Assembly (NCBI GenBank): GCA_022592445.1 | Contig: JABYQR010000535.1 | Coordinates: forward strand, 1 to 22,385 | DNA: 22,385 bases | Direction of reading: 5' to 3' | Origin: Cytidiella melzeri | Lineage: Eukaryota; Basidiomycota; Agaricomycetes; Polyporales; Irpicaceae | Shown here: piece by piece, positions 9,411 through 19,456 of the stretch | How positions within the stretch are numbered: position 1 is the first letter of the stretch | Layout: every line of letters starts with the position of its first letter | Program-made: the position numbers and the translations under genes | The notes under the pieces: model-generated | The model's input: only the letters and a program-made list of their open reading frames with translations | The model's database searches: none | Told to the model about the DNA's origin: nothing

Positions 9411-10119
9411 CAGTTGTGAAACTTTGTGGAAGAATCAGATACAGTACTCACTACTAATGCAGCCACAAATTTACATTGTTCAAGAATGTAGAGGTTGAGA
9501 ATTTGTAGTTAGCTTCCAAAGTACTGATAATTCTTACTCAGAGCCAATACTATGTGTGGCATGTCTTCTGATTGTATTCCTTGTTCAGAGAGCAAGCAAT
9601 TTCTGTGGATTGCTGCACATGTACCTGACCAGGGTTTGACATCATCTGCCAGCAGGAGTAGAGTTTGAAACTGAGTCTGAATGACTTTTTTCAGTAGGCC
9701 ATAACTTGCTCAATACCACTTCAATTGACAGGATGTTTGTAACAGGATGTTGCCACAAGACAGGGCTATCCAATGGTGTATTATATGTGCAGATTTATAC
9801 CCATATGCAGTCTGTAAAAATCAAAAACTGCATTTTGATTGCAAAAGTGATCTGATACAAAGTTATAAAGGGCTGATAACAAGGCCCGTGTGATGCCATC
9901 AGCTGTATTCATTTTTTTGTTGTTGAAACTGTTACTGTCTGTATTCTGCCGTCAAATTCCCACACTATGGGGGACAAAAAGGTCACATATCAATGTGCTG
10001 GAGCACACTGGAACAATTCTTCTTCATTCTTCAGGAATTGTAAATGCTAGACCTTTTGCCCTAATCCTATCCCCTACTTTGAACTGGCTCTTTCTTTGAG
10101 TAAGGCTTTACTTTTTAGT
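9411..10119. other. No gene seen
   Basis: AT-rich sequence without a convincing reading frame. Parts of 9413-9600 resemble the Cys-rich segment just upstream (GTTGTGAAA...TTGTG and TTCTGATTGTA...CC.TG recur), possibly a worn duplication, but the offsets of the two matching blocks differ (about 143 and 188), so this is uncertain. Confidence 0.4.
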
Positions 10120-10966
10120 ATAGCCACTTCAATTCCTGCTCTGAGAAAGCCATCTGATCCAACCCTTTCTCTGAGCCTCACCCATTTTCCGATCCCACAA
10201 TAGCTCCAAGTCCTACCTATCTACCTAACTCCAAGTTTGGACTTGTCATTTTACTTAACCAGTAATCCCAAGTCCATCTCTTTCCACCATCCCCTTTCTA
10301 CTGCTGAGTCTCATCTAACATTCTGTTTCCACTATATTCCCAAGTCTGGCTCCTAGCTGAATCCTGATCCAACTCCAACTTTCCTATAACTCTTCTTATT
10401 GCTCCCATCCCTGTTGTTCCTCTACTTCCACCAATAAGTTCTGGCTTCCCAATGCCAATGCCAATTCCAATGTATGATCAGCAACTTGAAGTCTATCAGT
10501 ATTACAATAGTGACATTTCTCCTATGTATCCTTTTTTCATGCATTCTGGTCCTCAGGTCTGTACTCTTGCTCAACGACTCAGACTAGGTCCAGTCCTAGA
10601 ACTCGAGTCCTCATCCAGACTATATCACCACAGTCACTTGCTTCCTGTTTGGACTCTTTTGCTTCTCCTTAAACCACAACCAAAGGAGATTTCCAACGCA
10701 ACACAACCAATCTGATAAGCCCAATTATTCTCCAATCTGGTTTGCATCTTGAACTGTATTCTTTCATTTTACCCTCACAGAAGTTCAATTCACGTTGTCA
10801 TCCTAAGTCCAAGCCATGGAGAATAATGGGAGGCGCAAGTTGAAGCCAGGGCTTGCTCCAATCCCCCCTTTGCTATGTCCAACTCTGACCCACCTCTAGT
10901 CTCTGAGCTTATGCATCAGCCACACTAACTTTAACACCCGGGCCAAGCAAATTCCAATCCTGATAA
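10120..10966 (+). pseudogene. Degenerate Pro/Ser-rich coding-like stretch
   Basis: One plus frame (about 10127-10400) is open except for a few stops and is rich in Pro, Ser and Leu (for example IPALRKPSDPTLSLSL, SNPKSISFHHPLSTAESH). Another (about 10372-10715) is open from before the ATG at 10452 and contains GFPMPMPIPMYDQQLEVYQ and SDISPMYPFFMHSGPQ, which look protein-like. A CCAAGTC word recurs at roughly 10210, 10269 and 10341. I recognise no domain. It may be a decayed disordered region of a regulator-type protein, or simply biased sequence. The end (10716-10966) shows nothing. Confidence 0.22.
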
Positions 10967-11087
10967 ATGCCGTTTTTGGATCTTAACAATCAGGCATGTA
11001 GATGTTGTATACCAGAGAGGAAAACACAGAAGATGGAGGGAGAGCTAGAGAGCAGCCAGAATATGGAAGAAAGCTCATTCATCAACA

Positions 11088-11299
11088 TCAATGTACTAAG
11101 TGGCTACCAGCTTTCACAAAATCCCACATGGCCAACTCCCCTTTCAATAGGGGCAAAGGCGGAAAAAAGGGCCCATGGACTTTATAGGCCTCAGTACTGC
11201 CATGCAATAGCATTTTGAATGTAGTTGCTATTTTCAACTCAGAGATTTCTTTGGGTGTAAGCTCCGTAAAGAGAGTTACAATTGAATCATATGGCACCT
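11088..11299 (-). CDS. Host gene B, last visible exon
   Basis: On the minus strand this exon follows an acceptor (ATAG) at 11300 and reads EVPYDSIVTLFTELTPKEIS, then GPFFPPLPLLKGELAMWDFV, to a TGA at 11088-11090. The join to the upstream exon (phase 1, LLKYP/EVPYDS) is in frame. A further 52-nt GT-AG intron near the stop could extend the protein, but its donor is weak. I recognise no family; the LTPKEIS segment looks like a short amphipathic helix. The gene continues upstream at 11352-11450 and then, across the retrotransposon, at 19273 onward. Confidence 0.5.
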
Positions 11300-11351
11300 C
11301 TATCTGTTCATGAGCTCTACTTCACAAAATACATACAGATCAGAAACTCAC
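11300..11351 (-). other. Predicted intron, host gene B (52 nt)
   Basis: Minus strand GTGAGT donor and GATAG acceptor. Removal joins two open exons in frame. Length is typical of basidiomycete introns. Confidence 0.55.
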
Positions 11352-11450
11352 CTGGGTATTTCAAGAGGGCATTGGCCAACCTTATGGAATCTGCTGAGAT
11401 GTGTATTCCTGTGCTGTCAGATGGAGAAGAGAATGCAGTCACCATATAGC
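11352..11450 (-). CDS. Host gene B, internal exon
   Basis: A 99-nt exon flanked by a strong polypyrimidine/ACCAATGCAG acceptor and a GTGAGT donor. It reads GYMVTAFSSPSDSTG, then SADSIRLANALLKYP. Its first bases complete a codon with the G that ends the upstream exon (GTT G + GC), so the join is in frame. If the upstream exon is untranslated, its ATG (codon for the M of YMVT) would be the start, giving a protein of about 100 residues. Function unknown. Confidence 0.5.
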
Positions 11451-11610
11451 CTGCATTGGTAACAACAAACAGAATGAGGAAGATAGAGAACCACATGGAA
11501 GTATAGAATGTCAAAGGGTGATTTGACAAGAGTTTGTTACGACAATCAGATATTTAGCTGTGAGAAAATTCCAGCACAGTGATTCAAGGCAAGTGCAACC
11601 ACGTACTTAC
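11451..11610 (-). other. Predicted intron of host gene B, directly next to the insertion
   Basis: Minus strand GTAAGTACG at 11610-11602, acceptor ATGCAG at 11456-11451. The 160 nt are long for this organism; a second acceptor (TTTTCTCACAG, 53 nt from the donor) suggests two introns with a small exon, but I found no in-frame version with a strong second donor. The donor GT abuts the 5-bp target duplication of the Ty3 element. Confidence 0.5.
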
Positions 11611-11615
11611 CAACC
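11611..11615. repeat. Target-site duplication CAACC (left) of the complete Ty3 element
   Basis: CAACC lies just outside the TG of the left LTR and is repeated at 19273-19277 just outside the right LTR. Confidence 0.95.
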
Positions 11616-12371
11616 TGACACGGAGACAAGGCTCGACGTGACAAACAGGGACACGAAGTGGAAAACGACGAGGAGGTGGTGGCAGGCGTAGAGCACAATG
11701 CTTTCACCAGCTATAAACCTTATGCAGATGTCTAGCCCAGTAAAGACCAAGTTAGTATTGTTACTACCAGCTATGTAGTACAAGAGGGGGTTGCTTACCT
11801 AGCCCAGTAAAGACCAAGAGGTCGAGATGGGGGCTAGGAGCGTACATGCAGCATCTTATATAGACTTCAGGGACCTGCGCACAGACCATGTTGAGGGCAG
11901 GCTTTGCAAGAAGCCGTGTGAACGAAGAACAAAAGAACTACCTAAAAGAGAACAATAGCTATTGTCTAGTCCTTGCCAAGAACTCTACCCGTGAGAGAAT
12001 CTATCTAAAAGGAGACCAACTATTGTATTCCATTCCCACACCTGTGAGAACATCCTTCCATAAAGAGAACAATAGGGAAAGAACAATAAGGAGCCCATGT
12101 GGATGGTATCTATGACGTCAAACCCTAGCTATGGGCTGAGCCATGTGTCTGTAGCCATGTGGTCTTACTTAAGCTAAGTCACATGCTAGTGTGACGTAGT
12201 AGCAAGTAATGTGACCGTGTGGAGCGTCTAAGCCACGTGATACGGGCGCTTAATAGACGTGCAAAGGAGTTTATGCAAAGAGAATTGAAACTAGGTTGTA
12301 GCCCGGAGTTTTACAGATAAAAACAAGAGGTAAATTGCGAAAATTAAGGGCTAGTCAGGCCATCCATGACA
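11616..12371 (-). repeat. 3' LTR of the complete Ty3 element (756 bp)
   Basis: In element sense it starts TGTCATGGATGG and ends CGTGTCA (TG...CA). It is about 99.5% identical by eye to the 5' LTR at 18519-19272; seen differences are GAAAAC/GAAAC and GTAGAG/GTAAG indels, TTT/CTC in TGCTTTC/TGCTCTC, and CTAGT/CTAGA. It contains U3 elements described for the plus copy (CRE at 12113-12120). Confidence 0.96.
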
Positions 12372-12373
12372 TT

Positions 12374-12384
12374 ACCCCCCTCCT
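12374..12384 (-). promoter_or_regulatory. Polypurine tract of the Ty3 element
   Basis: In element sense AGGAGGGGGGTAA immediately precedes the 3' LTR start TGTCATGG. This is the expected place and composition for the plus-strand primer, with three bases (TAA) between the G run and the LTR. Confidence 0.8.
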
Positions 12385-12536
12385 AAAATCGAGCGTCCTC
12401 GCGAAGCATCACTGTGCTGTGGTGATAGAGGTCTTCTACCCGTCTACAGGGATTCAGCAGAATTGCCCCGATTGTCTAGTCAGAAGGATGCTAGGAAGTT
12501 TCTCCCCTTCTGGTGTCGTTGACTCGACGTTACCCG

Positions 12537-15500
12537 TCAGTGTGATGTTCTTGAGATATCCAGACCGATGTGTTTGCCTTCATCCCAGCTAAGATCGTAA
12601 GTAGATGGATAGATCGTGCGAAGGAAAGCGGGGTCGGTCTGGGTATTGAATTCCCGAAAGTGCGAGCGGAGATCCGCGAAGAGTGAAGCTTTGATGACCC
12701 GGGGCGCTCCGGGGTTTGCTTTGTAGAAGTCGTCAATCGCTTCTTGACTATTCTCGAGGTTTTCTACTGGTTCCCAGCTATTGTGTCTGTCTGAATACCC
12801 TTCCCATTTGACAAGGAATTGCAATTTCTTCCAACGTCCATGTAGCCTGCTGTCTAGCACTTTTTCGACAACGTACTGTTCTTCTCCTTCTATGACGATA
12901 GGATCAGGAGGTGGAGGTACGTCTTTGCCGTTGTCGTGCCAGGGACTTAGACGGTTGATATGGAAGACGGGGTGGATTCGGAGATAGCTGGGTAGATCAA
13001 GTTTGTAATCGAGATCGCCAACGCGTTCGATGACCTTGTACGGGCCGAGTTGTCGAGGACCGAGTTTAGGGGTAGCCTGGTGAATCTGGACGTTCTTAGC
13101 GTTAAGCCAGACCATGTCCCCTATTTGGAAGACGCGTGGAGAGCGTTTCTCAGATTCGTAGAGTTGCTTCATCTTTTCTTTGCTTAGACGAAGAGCTGCT
13201 TCGGTCTCCTTGCGTACTCGAGCCATGTTATCAAGGCGCTCATCGAGTGAAGGGATATTGCTTCGCTTGCCAACTGGTATAGTGAAGTCGGGGCGATATC
13301 CGTAGATGACTTCAAACGGTGTTTGGGAGTTACCCGCGTGTACTCGCGAGTTGAGTGCAAACTCAGCCGCCGGCAATGATCGACCCAGTCGTCTTGTCGT
13401 TGCTGACAGAATAGACGCAGATACTGTTCGATATCCTGGTTTTTGCGTTCGACTTTGCCATTTCCTTGCGGATGATAGGCGGTCGTAAAACCAGTCTCTA
13501 TGCCCAGGCGGTGATAGAGCGCACGCATGAAGCGCGCTGCAAACTGGGGTCCTCGGTCAGAGAACACCTTCTTGGGAATGCCGTGAAGTCGGAATACTTC
13601 CTTGTAGTGTAGATCGGCAATCCCCTCAGCGTTAACCTTAGTGGTAGTAGGGATGATGTGCGTTTGATCGGAGTAATGGTCGACGTAGACCGCGATCGAA
13701 TCAAATCCCTTAGAGGGTGGCAGCTGAGTGATGAGATCTACTCCGACGTGTTCCCAAGGTCCGGCCGGAGTTTCCTGAGGCTGTAGTACTGCTTTAGGGT
13801 GTGGAGCTGACTTGTAGCGTTGGCAGCGATCACAACCTAGTACGTAAGTCTCGATGAAGGCATTCATCTTTGGCCACCAATAGTGTCGTGAGACTAGCTC
13901 TATGGTGCCGTGTTTGCCCGGATGACCAGCCGCGGGTGTGTCATGGCAAGATTTGACGATTTCGTGACGGAGCTCTTTGTTGTTAGGGATGTAGAGTTTT
14001 CCCTTGTAATAGATGAGCCCGTCACTCTCTTCCCATTCGAGTAAACCGCCGACAAGTTTGCGAGGACCCTTTTTGCGAAGGGTAGCGAGAGCTTGTGCGA
14101 CTTCTGCTTCTTGCTCCGTGCATTCTCGGATCTTTGATTCGAGTGGAGAAGCAGTGGCGAGCGCACTGGTAGCGAGGATCCGGAAGTGTTCCGGTTTCAG
14201 TACCACCTGATCCTTGTTGTCTTCTTTGTCCGTGACAGCGTGAGAGTGAAGACGAGAGAGAGGATCAGCGTGTATCATGGTACTACCGGGCTTGTGTACC
14301 AACACGAAGTCGAAGTCAGCCAAAAGTAATGACCAACGTGCTTGACGTCGAGTGAGGTGTTGCGCAGTCTTCCAGTACTGCAGGTTTGCGTGATCTGTCC
14401 AGATCTCAAACGGTTCCTTGAGCCCCTCAAGGTAGTGGCGCCAATCTTTGAGAGCCTCGGTGATGGCTAACATCTCCCGATCAAAGATTTCGTAGTTACG
14501 TCTGCTTCAGTCATAGAGCGGACCGGTAGGCGATAGGGTGGTAGAATCCATCTTCCTTCGATTTCTGGGAGATGATTCCACCGGTCGCATAGCCCGAGGC
14601 ATCGACTTCTAGACGTGTAGGGAGTTCAGGGTCCCAGACTGCCAAGATAGGCTTAGTGGTAAAGGCCTTCTTTAGCAACGTGAAGGCAGTCTCTTGTGCT
14701 GGACCCCAGACAAACGGTACGTCCTTCTTAGTAAGGTCGTGTAGAGGCCGTGCGTGCTTTGAGAAGTCTTGAATGAAGCGGCGATAGAAGTTGGCAAACC
14801 CGATGAATCCTCTGACTTCTTTGAGGTTCTTGGGTGTGGGCCACGTAGAAACTGCTTGGACTTTGACAGGGTCCATAGCTACTTCGCCGGCGCGAATGAT
14901 CAACCCGAGGTATTCGATCTCAGATTTCTCAAACTCGCACTTTTCCGGCCGGAGGTAGAGATCGTGCTGTTGAAGTCGCTCGAGGACTTCATGTACAACC
15001 TTGCGATGCTCTGTCAGGTTGTTGCTCCAGATCAAGATGTCATCTAGATAGACAGCCACCTTGCCTTCGGCGACGAGGTCGGCGAAGATGTTGTCCATCA
15101 GAGCTTGGAAGGTAGCGGGTGAGTTCGTGAGACCGAAGAACATGACTTTAGGTTCGAAGAGTCCTCGGTTGGTAACGAAAGCCGCTTTGTATTCATCTCC
15201 TTCTTTGATGCGGACATTGTGATATCCCCAACGAACATCGAACTTGGTGAAGATCTTTGCACCCTTGAGCTTGTTGATAATGTCGGTAGCAAGCGGTAGT
15301 GGGTAACGATTCTTACAGTGATGTCGTTGAGTTTGCGGTAGTCCTGAATAAGTCGGAGTTTGTTGTCCTTCTTTTTGATGAAGAAGACTGGAGAAGCCAT
15401 CGGAGACTTAGAAGGCGTGATGTAACCTTTGCTAGGTTCTCCTGAATGAACTTGTCAAGCTCGGCTTGTTCGTTCAGGGGCATAGGATAAACTTTCGATT

Positions 15501-16341
15501 TGATGGTCTCAGGAGCGTCTGGTTTGAGATCAATCGAATGGTCCCAGGGCTGATGCTGGGGTAGCCGATTAGACTCTTCCTCAGAGAAGACTTTAGCGTG
15601 TCTATGGTACTCTGAGGGAACAATGTCTTCGAAGGAGCGATGAGCTTTAGCTTCGTTTGCTTCGGCAGCAAGCTTAGTAGAGTAGGTGAAGCCGGCCATA
15701 CACCAGACTTCGTCAGTGGTGTCTTGGATAATACCGGCTTTGACCCACTGCCTACGTTCTTTGCGATTACCGTCAACCTTCTGGAAAGGTTCAGCAGGAG
15801 ATTCTTCCGAGCCGCTCGGAATTGTCATTTCTCCTTTTTCCCAGTTGACGGTAGGGTTTACGCGCTTGAGCCATGGTAGCCCAAGAATGACGTCTTCTGG
15901 ACCTAAGTCCGTGACGAGAAACTCTGCCTTTTCCGTGTGATCTCCGACTGTGAGTGTAAGGCGAACGAAGTGCGTTAATCCGCCAGCTTTATTCTTAGTT
16001 CCGTCAATGTTATGCAATGAGATAACCCTTTCGAGCGGGTGCTGAATAATCTTATGCTTCTTGACGAACTGGTGACTGATGAATAAAGCCGTAGCTCCCG
16101 AATCGATCATTGCAGGAACGCGAATGCTTCTATTCAGACCTTTAACTAGTACATGTACACGGAAATGAGATGATAACCGATCTAGCGACGATATAGTACA
16201 TGAGGAGATAGTAGACGATGGGCATGGAGTAGACATTGTACACGAGGAAGACGAGGCAGAAGACGAGGAGGACGACGAAGGAGGCAGGGACAGGGTATCT
16301 AGGGGACTCGCAGCTGCGGCTGTGTCACGAGTCCGCTTCAA
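12537..16341 (-). pseudogene. pol: pol polyprotein: protease, RT, RNase H, integrase, chromodomain (frameshifted)
   Basis: Element-sense order: a Ser-rich N-terminus, then an aspartic protease (DSGA near 16104, later ILGLPWL); reverse transcriptase with QDYRKLN (about 15360) and the catalytic YLDD (15050-15039); RNase H (EVDASGYA near 14600, then EMLAITEAL and WTDHANLQY); integrase with a zinc domain (H, H, C-x2-C, about 13945-13820), catalytic Asp in GVDLIT, Asp in FSDRGPQF and Glu in GKVERKNQ (D,D-35-E), a GPY module, and a chromodomain before the stop at 12537. The frame breaks near 15427, 15314, 14520, 14501 and 13376; each can be explained by one missing base, mostly within a short run. 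Pol is in the -1 frame of gag and no ATG opens it. Catalytic residues are all present. Confidence 0.93.
12720..12881 (-). other. Chromodomain at the integrase C-terminus
   Basis: The segment starting EEQYVVEKVLDSRLHGRWKK, continuing FLVKWEGYSDRHNSWEPVEN and ending near AIDDFY has the chromodomain pattern, with aromatic Tyr and Trp at the positions that form the methyl-lysine cage in HP1-like domains. In chromoviruses this domain guides integration toward marked chromatin (family knowledge). Binding to H3K9me here is inference. Confidence 0.9.
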
Positions 16342-17587
16342 AAAACCGCATTGATTTTGGCTGCCATCTCATCCATTTGCTTCTTTTGGATGTCAAGCAT
16401 GTCCTTGAGTGCCGCAATCTTAGCATCCTTGTCATTGGACGCGTCTTGCTTCGCCGGGGTAGTAGTCGACGAGGTCGACGAGGTAGCAGCAACTTTTTGT
16501 CCCTTAGGGACGCCTTGGAGTCGCTTCAGGCAAACCGCCCCCCAATGACCGGTACCACCACAATGGTTGCAGACCGGGTCGTCTGGGTGCTTTGAATCCC
16601 TCTTCTTGTGATTCTCCGAACCACAAACCGAGCAGCGCTTGCTCATCTCTTTCTTCCATTTCTGGAAGATCTCCTGCTTTCCTAGTCCAGCAAAGAGGGC
16701 GTCAAACGAGGCGGAGAAGCGAGAGGCGTCGATCTCCATAGCGTTGGGATCGCGGAACGCTTGTTGGTGGGACTTGCCGTGTCCCGACGAACTGTCCACC
16801 ATAACCTTGCCTGTGCTATTGCGAAGGTCGGCAAGCTGGGCATCGACCGCCTTGCACTGATCTTTGAGTGCGTCGTACGTGGCTGCGCGAGTTTGGAAGT
16901 ACGAGACACGCTGCAAGTACTCGGTGCTCAAGCTTGACTTGAGGCGATCGAAGAGGTCCTGCTGGCTCCAGCCAGTGCGAGGGGCCCAAGTCTCAAACTC
17001 CGAGATATGAGCGGCGAAGGTTTTATTACCCTGCTTCATGTTGGCAATCTTTGTCTTTGCCTCCATGACAGCGTCAATGGGTTCGAATTTGGCTTTGAAA
17101 GCCTCGATGAAGGTGTCCCAGCTGTTGCCAAAAGCTGGTTTGCTGTTTGCTAGCTCCTCAATATGAGGGCGAGCCCAGTCGGCGGCGTCGTCTTGCATGA
17201 ACGACAGAGCACTGGTGATGAGCTTGTGAGGATCAAAGATCCTCGCGCCATTGTTGTCCACTCGGACCTGGCCTTGCGCGTCCTGTTGGAAAAACGCCTT
17301 GCCCTGGTTCTGAGCCCAGACGATGAAAGCATGCCGGAAAAGTCTTGCTTCCGACGAGTTTTTCCCTTAAAAGAGACGGGCTTCTCGACAATACTCCGTT
17401 CTCGGGACGTGTGCGTGGCCGCGGCGACGGCTGGTGCCTGAACAGCTGCCAAGGCAGCCACTTGATTGGTGAGGTCAATCATCCTTTGTGACAGGAACGC
17501 CCAAATATTTAGGACGTCTTGCTGGCTCAGATTGGCAACTGGGGCAGCTGGAGCAGCAGGGGCAGCGGGCTGTTGATTCTGGTCCAT
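16338..17587 (-). pseudogene. gag: gag of the complete Ty3 element (one frameshift)
   Basis: It starts at ATG 17585-17587 (MDQNQQP), the same position as in the plus copy, with an Ala/Pro-rich N-terminus and a short helical segment (LTNQVAALAAVQ). The Retrotrans_gag-like core reads FDPHKLITSALSFMQDDAAD and GNSWDTFIEAFKAKFEP. The nucleocapsid end has CNHCGGTGHWGAVC, a C-x2-C-x4-H-x4-C knuckle, preceded by a CSVC...H half. A predicted coiled coil closes the protein before TGA 16338-16340. Next to the motif FKGKT (about 17358) one base is missing relative to the plus copy (AAAACTCG versus AAAACGTCG), which breaks the frame. The protein would form the virus-like particle. Confidence 0.92.
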
Positions 17588-17657
17588 GTCTTGTGCTGTG
17601 ATGAGGCGTAGAAATGTATACAATTATTTACAAGACGTGGTAAAAACTGTGGACTGT

Positions 17658-18376
17658 CTAGATCCACTCGAAGTAGCTATCGTTATTGACTACGTTAAGT
17701 TGTGCTAGAACTCTATCGTAGTTTTTACGAAGCTGCTTGAAAGAAACCTTCCCAATTGCTTTGCAACCCCAGTCTAGGAGCTGCCACTCGCGGTCTGCTG
17801 TGATGGGTGCAAGATCGTCGACTCGGTTGAGGAACGATTGACCTTGTTGACGAGGTGGAGCAGGGCGCGACGGTGGTCGGGGTTGGCGCGGTTCAGGAGT
17901 TCTTCAAGCTCTGTGAGAGCTTGCAAGCGAGTGCGGACGGCGGTAAGTTTTGGCTTGAAGATGCCTACGAGATCAACCGGTGACAACTTCTTGAAGTCGA
18001 TCAACACCGGCTTTGGGTGCAGCGGGAGCGGAGTGGGCGGGGAAGCTTTGGCAAGCCTTCAGCAAGAGTTGGCTTGTGGGTTGTTGCTCAGCTAGGTGCG
18101 AGCACGTTCCTGCTACGCGTTCTCCGTATGCTCGGGCAGAAGCGCGAAGTTGTTGATTTTCCTCGTAAGAGGGGACAGTGAGGTGATGCCTTTGACAGGC
18201 GGCTTCTTTGGATACGTACTTGCGACATTGACTAGGTCTTTGTCAGACCAGCGATGAGGTTGACCACTCTTACGCTTGTCAGCGAGAGCGTCGAGGAAAG
18301 ATGGTGGAAGACACCTCTTGAGCTGAGGCTCAGTTGTGGGAGGTTCTTGTGAAACGGGGCGCGTGTCTTTAGGCAC
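17658..18376 (-). pseudogene. Leader ORF between 5' LTR and gag, minus copy (broken)
   Basis: This is the counterpart of the intact frame at 21002-21733. It starts, like that copy, at GTG CCT AA(A/G) GAC ACG directly after a TAG, and ends SYFEWI at a TAG (17658-17660). Recognisable pieces are RCLPPSFLDALADKRKSGQP, then FKKLSPVDLVGIFKPKLTAV, then the C-terminus, spread over several frames. Breaks lie near 18182 and 17833 (one base lost each) and there are several small indels between about 18105 and 18010. No ATG opens it; one ATG occurs inside (near 18230) where the plus copy has none. No known domain is recognised. Its conservation between two diverged copies argues that it was coding. Confidence 0.7.
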
Positions 18377-18506
18377 TAAACAACGCGTAGGGGGTAGAAA
18401 CGGACGACGTAAGCGTAGCTCAACGGTATGAAGAGACCGGAGACGTACTCGTCAAACAGGAATAAACTTTTAAAACGGTGGGATGGGGACCCAGGGTTTC
18501 ACAACG

Positions 18507-18516
18507 ATCTCGACCT
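18507..18516 (-). promoter_or_regulatory. Self-priming PBS, minus copy
   Basis: In element sense AGGTCGAGAT, 2 nt inside the 5' LTR. It is the exact reverse complement of ATCTCGACCT at 18720-18729, the likely transcript start. I saw no resemblance to the usual initiator-Met tRNA 3' end complement. Confidence 0.78.
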
Positions 18517-18518
18517 AA

Positions 18519-19272
18519 TGACACGGAGACAAGGCTCGACGTGACAAACAGGGACACGAAGTGGAAACGACGAGGAGGTGGTGGCAGGCGTAAGCACAAT
18601 GCTCTCACCAGCTATAAACCTTATGCAGATGTCTAGCCCAGTAAAGACCAAGTTAGTATTGTTACTACCAGCTATGTAGTACAAGAGGGGGTTGCTTACC
18701 TAGCCCAGTAAAGACCAAGAGGTCGAGATGGGGGCTAGGAGCGTACATGCAGCATCTTATATAGACTTCAGGGACCTGCGCACAGACCATGTTGAGGGCA
18801 GGCTTTGCAAGAAGCCGTGTGAACGAAGAACAAAAGAACTACCTAAAAGAGAACAATAGCTATTGTCTAGACCTTGCCAAGAACTCTACCCGTGAGAGAA
18901 TCTATCTAAAAGGAGACCAACTATTGTATTCCATTCCCACACCTGTGAGAACATCCTTCCATAAAGAGAACAATAGGGAAAGAACAATAAGGAGCCCATG
19001 TGGATGGTATCTATGACGTCAAACCCTAGCTATGGGCTGAGCCATGTGTCTGTAGCCATGTGGTCTTACTTAAGCTAAGTCACATGCTAGTGTGACGTAG
19101 TAGCAAGTAATGTGACCGTGTGGAGCGTCTAAGCCACGTGATACGGGCGCTTAATAGACGTGCAAAGGAGTTTATGCAAAGAGAATTGAAACTAGGTTGT
19201 AGCCCGGAGTTTTACAGATAAAAACAAGAGGTAAATTGCGAAAATTAAGGGCTAGTCAGGCCATCCATGACA
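18519..19272 (-). repeat. 5' LTR of the complete Ty3 element (754 bp)
   Basis: TG...CA ends, bounded on the outside by CAACC (19273-19277). Contains the TATA box, start motif (18720-18729) and intron-like segment (18633-18699) described for the plus copy. Confidence 0.96.
18633..18699 (-). other. Intron-like segment in R of the minus copy (67 nt)
   Basis: GTAAGC donor, TACTAAC branch (18658-18652), acceptor GGGCTAG, the same length as in the plus copy. The 20-nt sequence CTTGGTCTTTACTGGGCTAG precedes the donor and also ends the intron. Confidence 0.55.
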
Positions 19273-19277
19273 CAACC
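19273..19277. repeat. Target-site duplication CAACC (right) of the complete Ty3 element
   Basis: Exact copy of 11611-11615. Confidence 0.95.
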
Positions 19278-19456
19278 AGTGCTGAAACAAAGGAAAGTTC
19301 TGGAGTGTTGGAGGTGTATTGAGCTATAAGAATGGTCACAGGGGGATTTATATACCTTGAGGTTTGTGGGCAGTGCTGATGCAAAAAAGCAGTGCACATA
19401 TGGCAAGGCAGTACATTGGCATGATAGGGGTCAGAATCTCTTTGGTTAGCTTCCAT
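19273..19456 (-). CDS. Host gene B, 5' exon cut off by the Ty3 insertion
   Basis: Minus strand, upstream of the retrotransposon. An open frame from ATG 19454-19456 reads MEANQRDSDPYHANV and ends SFVSALV plus one base (G of the GGTTG target site). Without the insertion that base is followed at once by GTAAGT (11610-11605), and splicing would join it in frame to GYMVTAF at 11450. A TATATAAA (19354-19347) lies inside this frame, so an alternative is that the segment is core promoter plus 5' UTR and translation starts in the next exon. In either case the insertion separates the gene's 5' end from its body. Coding status uncertain. Confidence 0.42.
19347..19354 (-). promoter_or_regulatory. TATA box candidate of host gene B
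   Basis: Minus-strand TATATAAA followed by a C-rich stretch, about 80 nt upstream of the GTAAGT donor in the uninterrupted order. About 30 nt downstream lies CTTATAGCTCAATACACC, a plausible start region. Confidence 0.4.

Larger units (their letters stand above)
11616..19272 (-). mobile_element. Complete Ty3/gypsy chromovirus, minus strand, 7657 bp
   Basis: Order in element sense: 5' LTR (18519-19272), self-priming PBS, leader ORF, gag, pol (protease, RT, RNase H, integrase, chromodomain), polypurine tract, 3' LTR (11616-12371). LTRs differ by about two substitutions and two one-base indels, so the insertion is recent. Both ends are bounded by CAACC. The gene order RT-RNase H-integrase with a C-terminal chromodomain defines a Ty3/gypsy chromovirus (family knowledge), and the leader-start/PBS complementarity points to the Tf1/sushi-like self-priming group. 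Gag, pol and the leader ORF each carry small indels, mostly one-base losses, that break the frames. Confidence 0.96.

Noticed and set aside
10967..11218. Plus-strand frames opposite host gene B
   Set aside because: The minus strand here has two in-frame splice joins with consensus sites, which the plus strand lacks.
11888..12115. A 75-codon antisense frame with an ATG, present in the three young LTRs (also 18789-19016 and 20351-20578)
   Set aside because: The LTRs are nearly identical in this region, so shared openness carries little information, and the older solo LTR has a TAG after about 15 codons. No protein-like features are seen.
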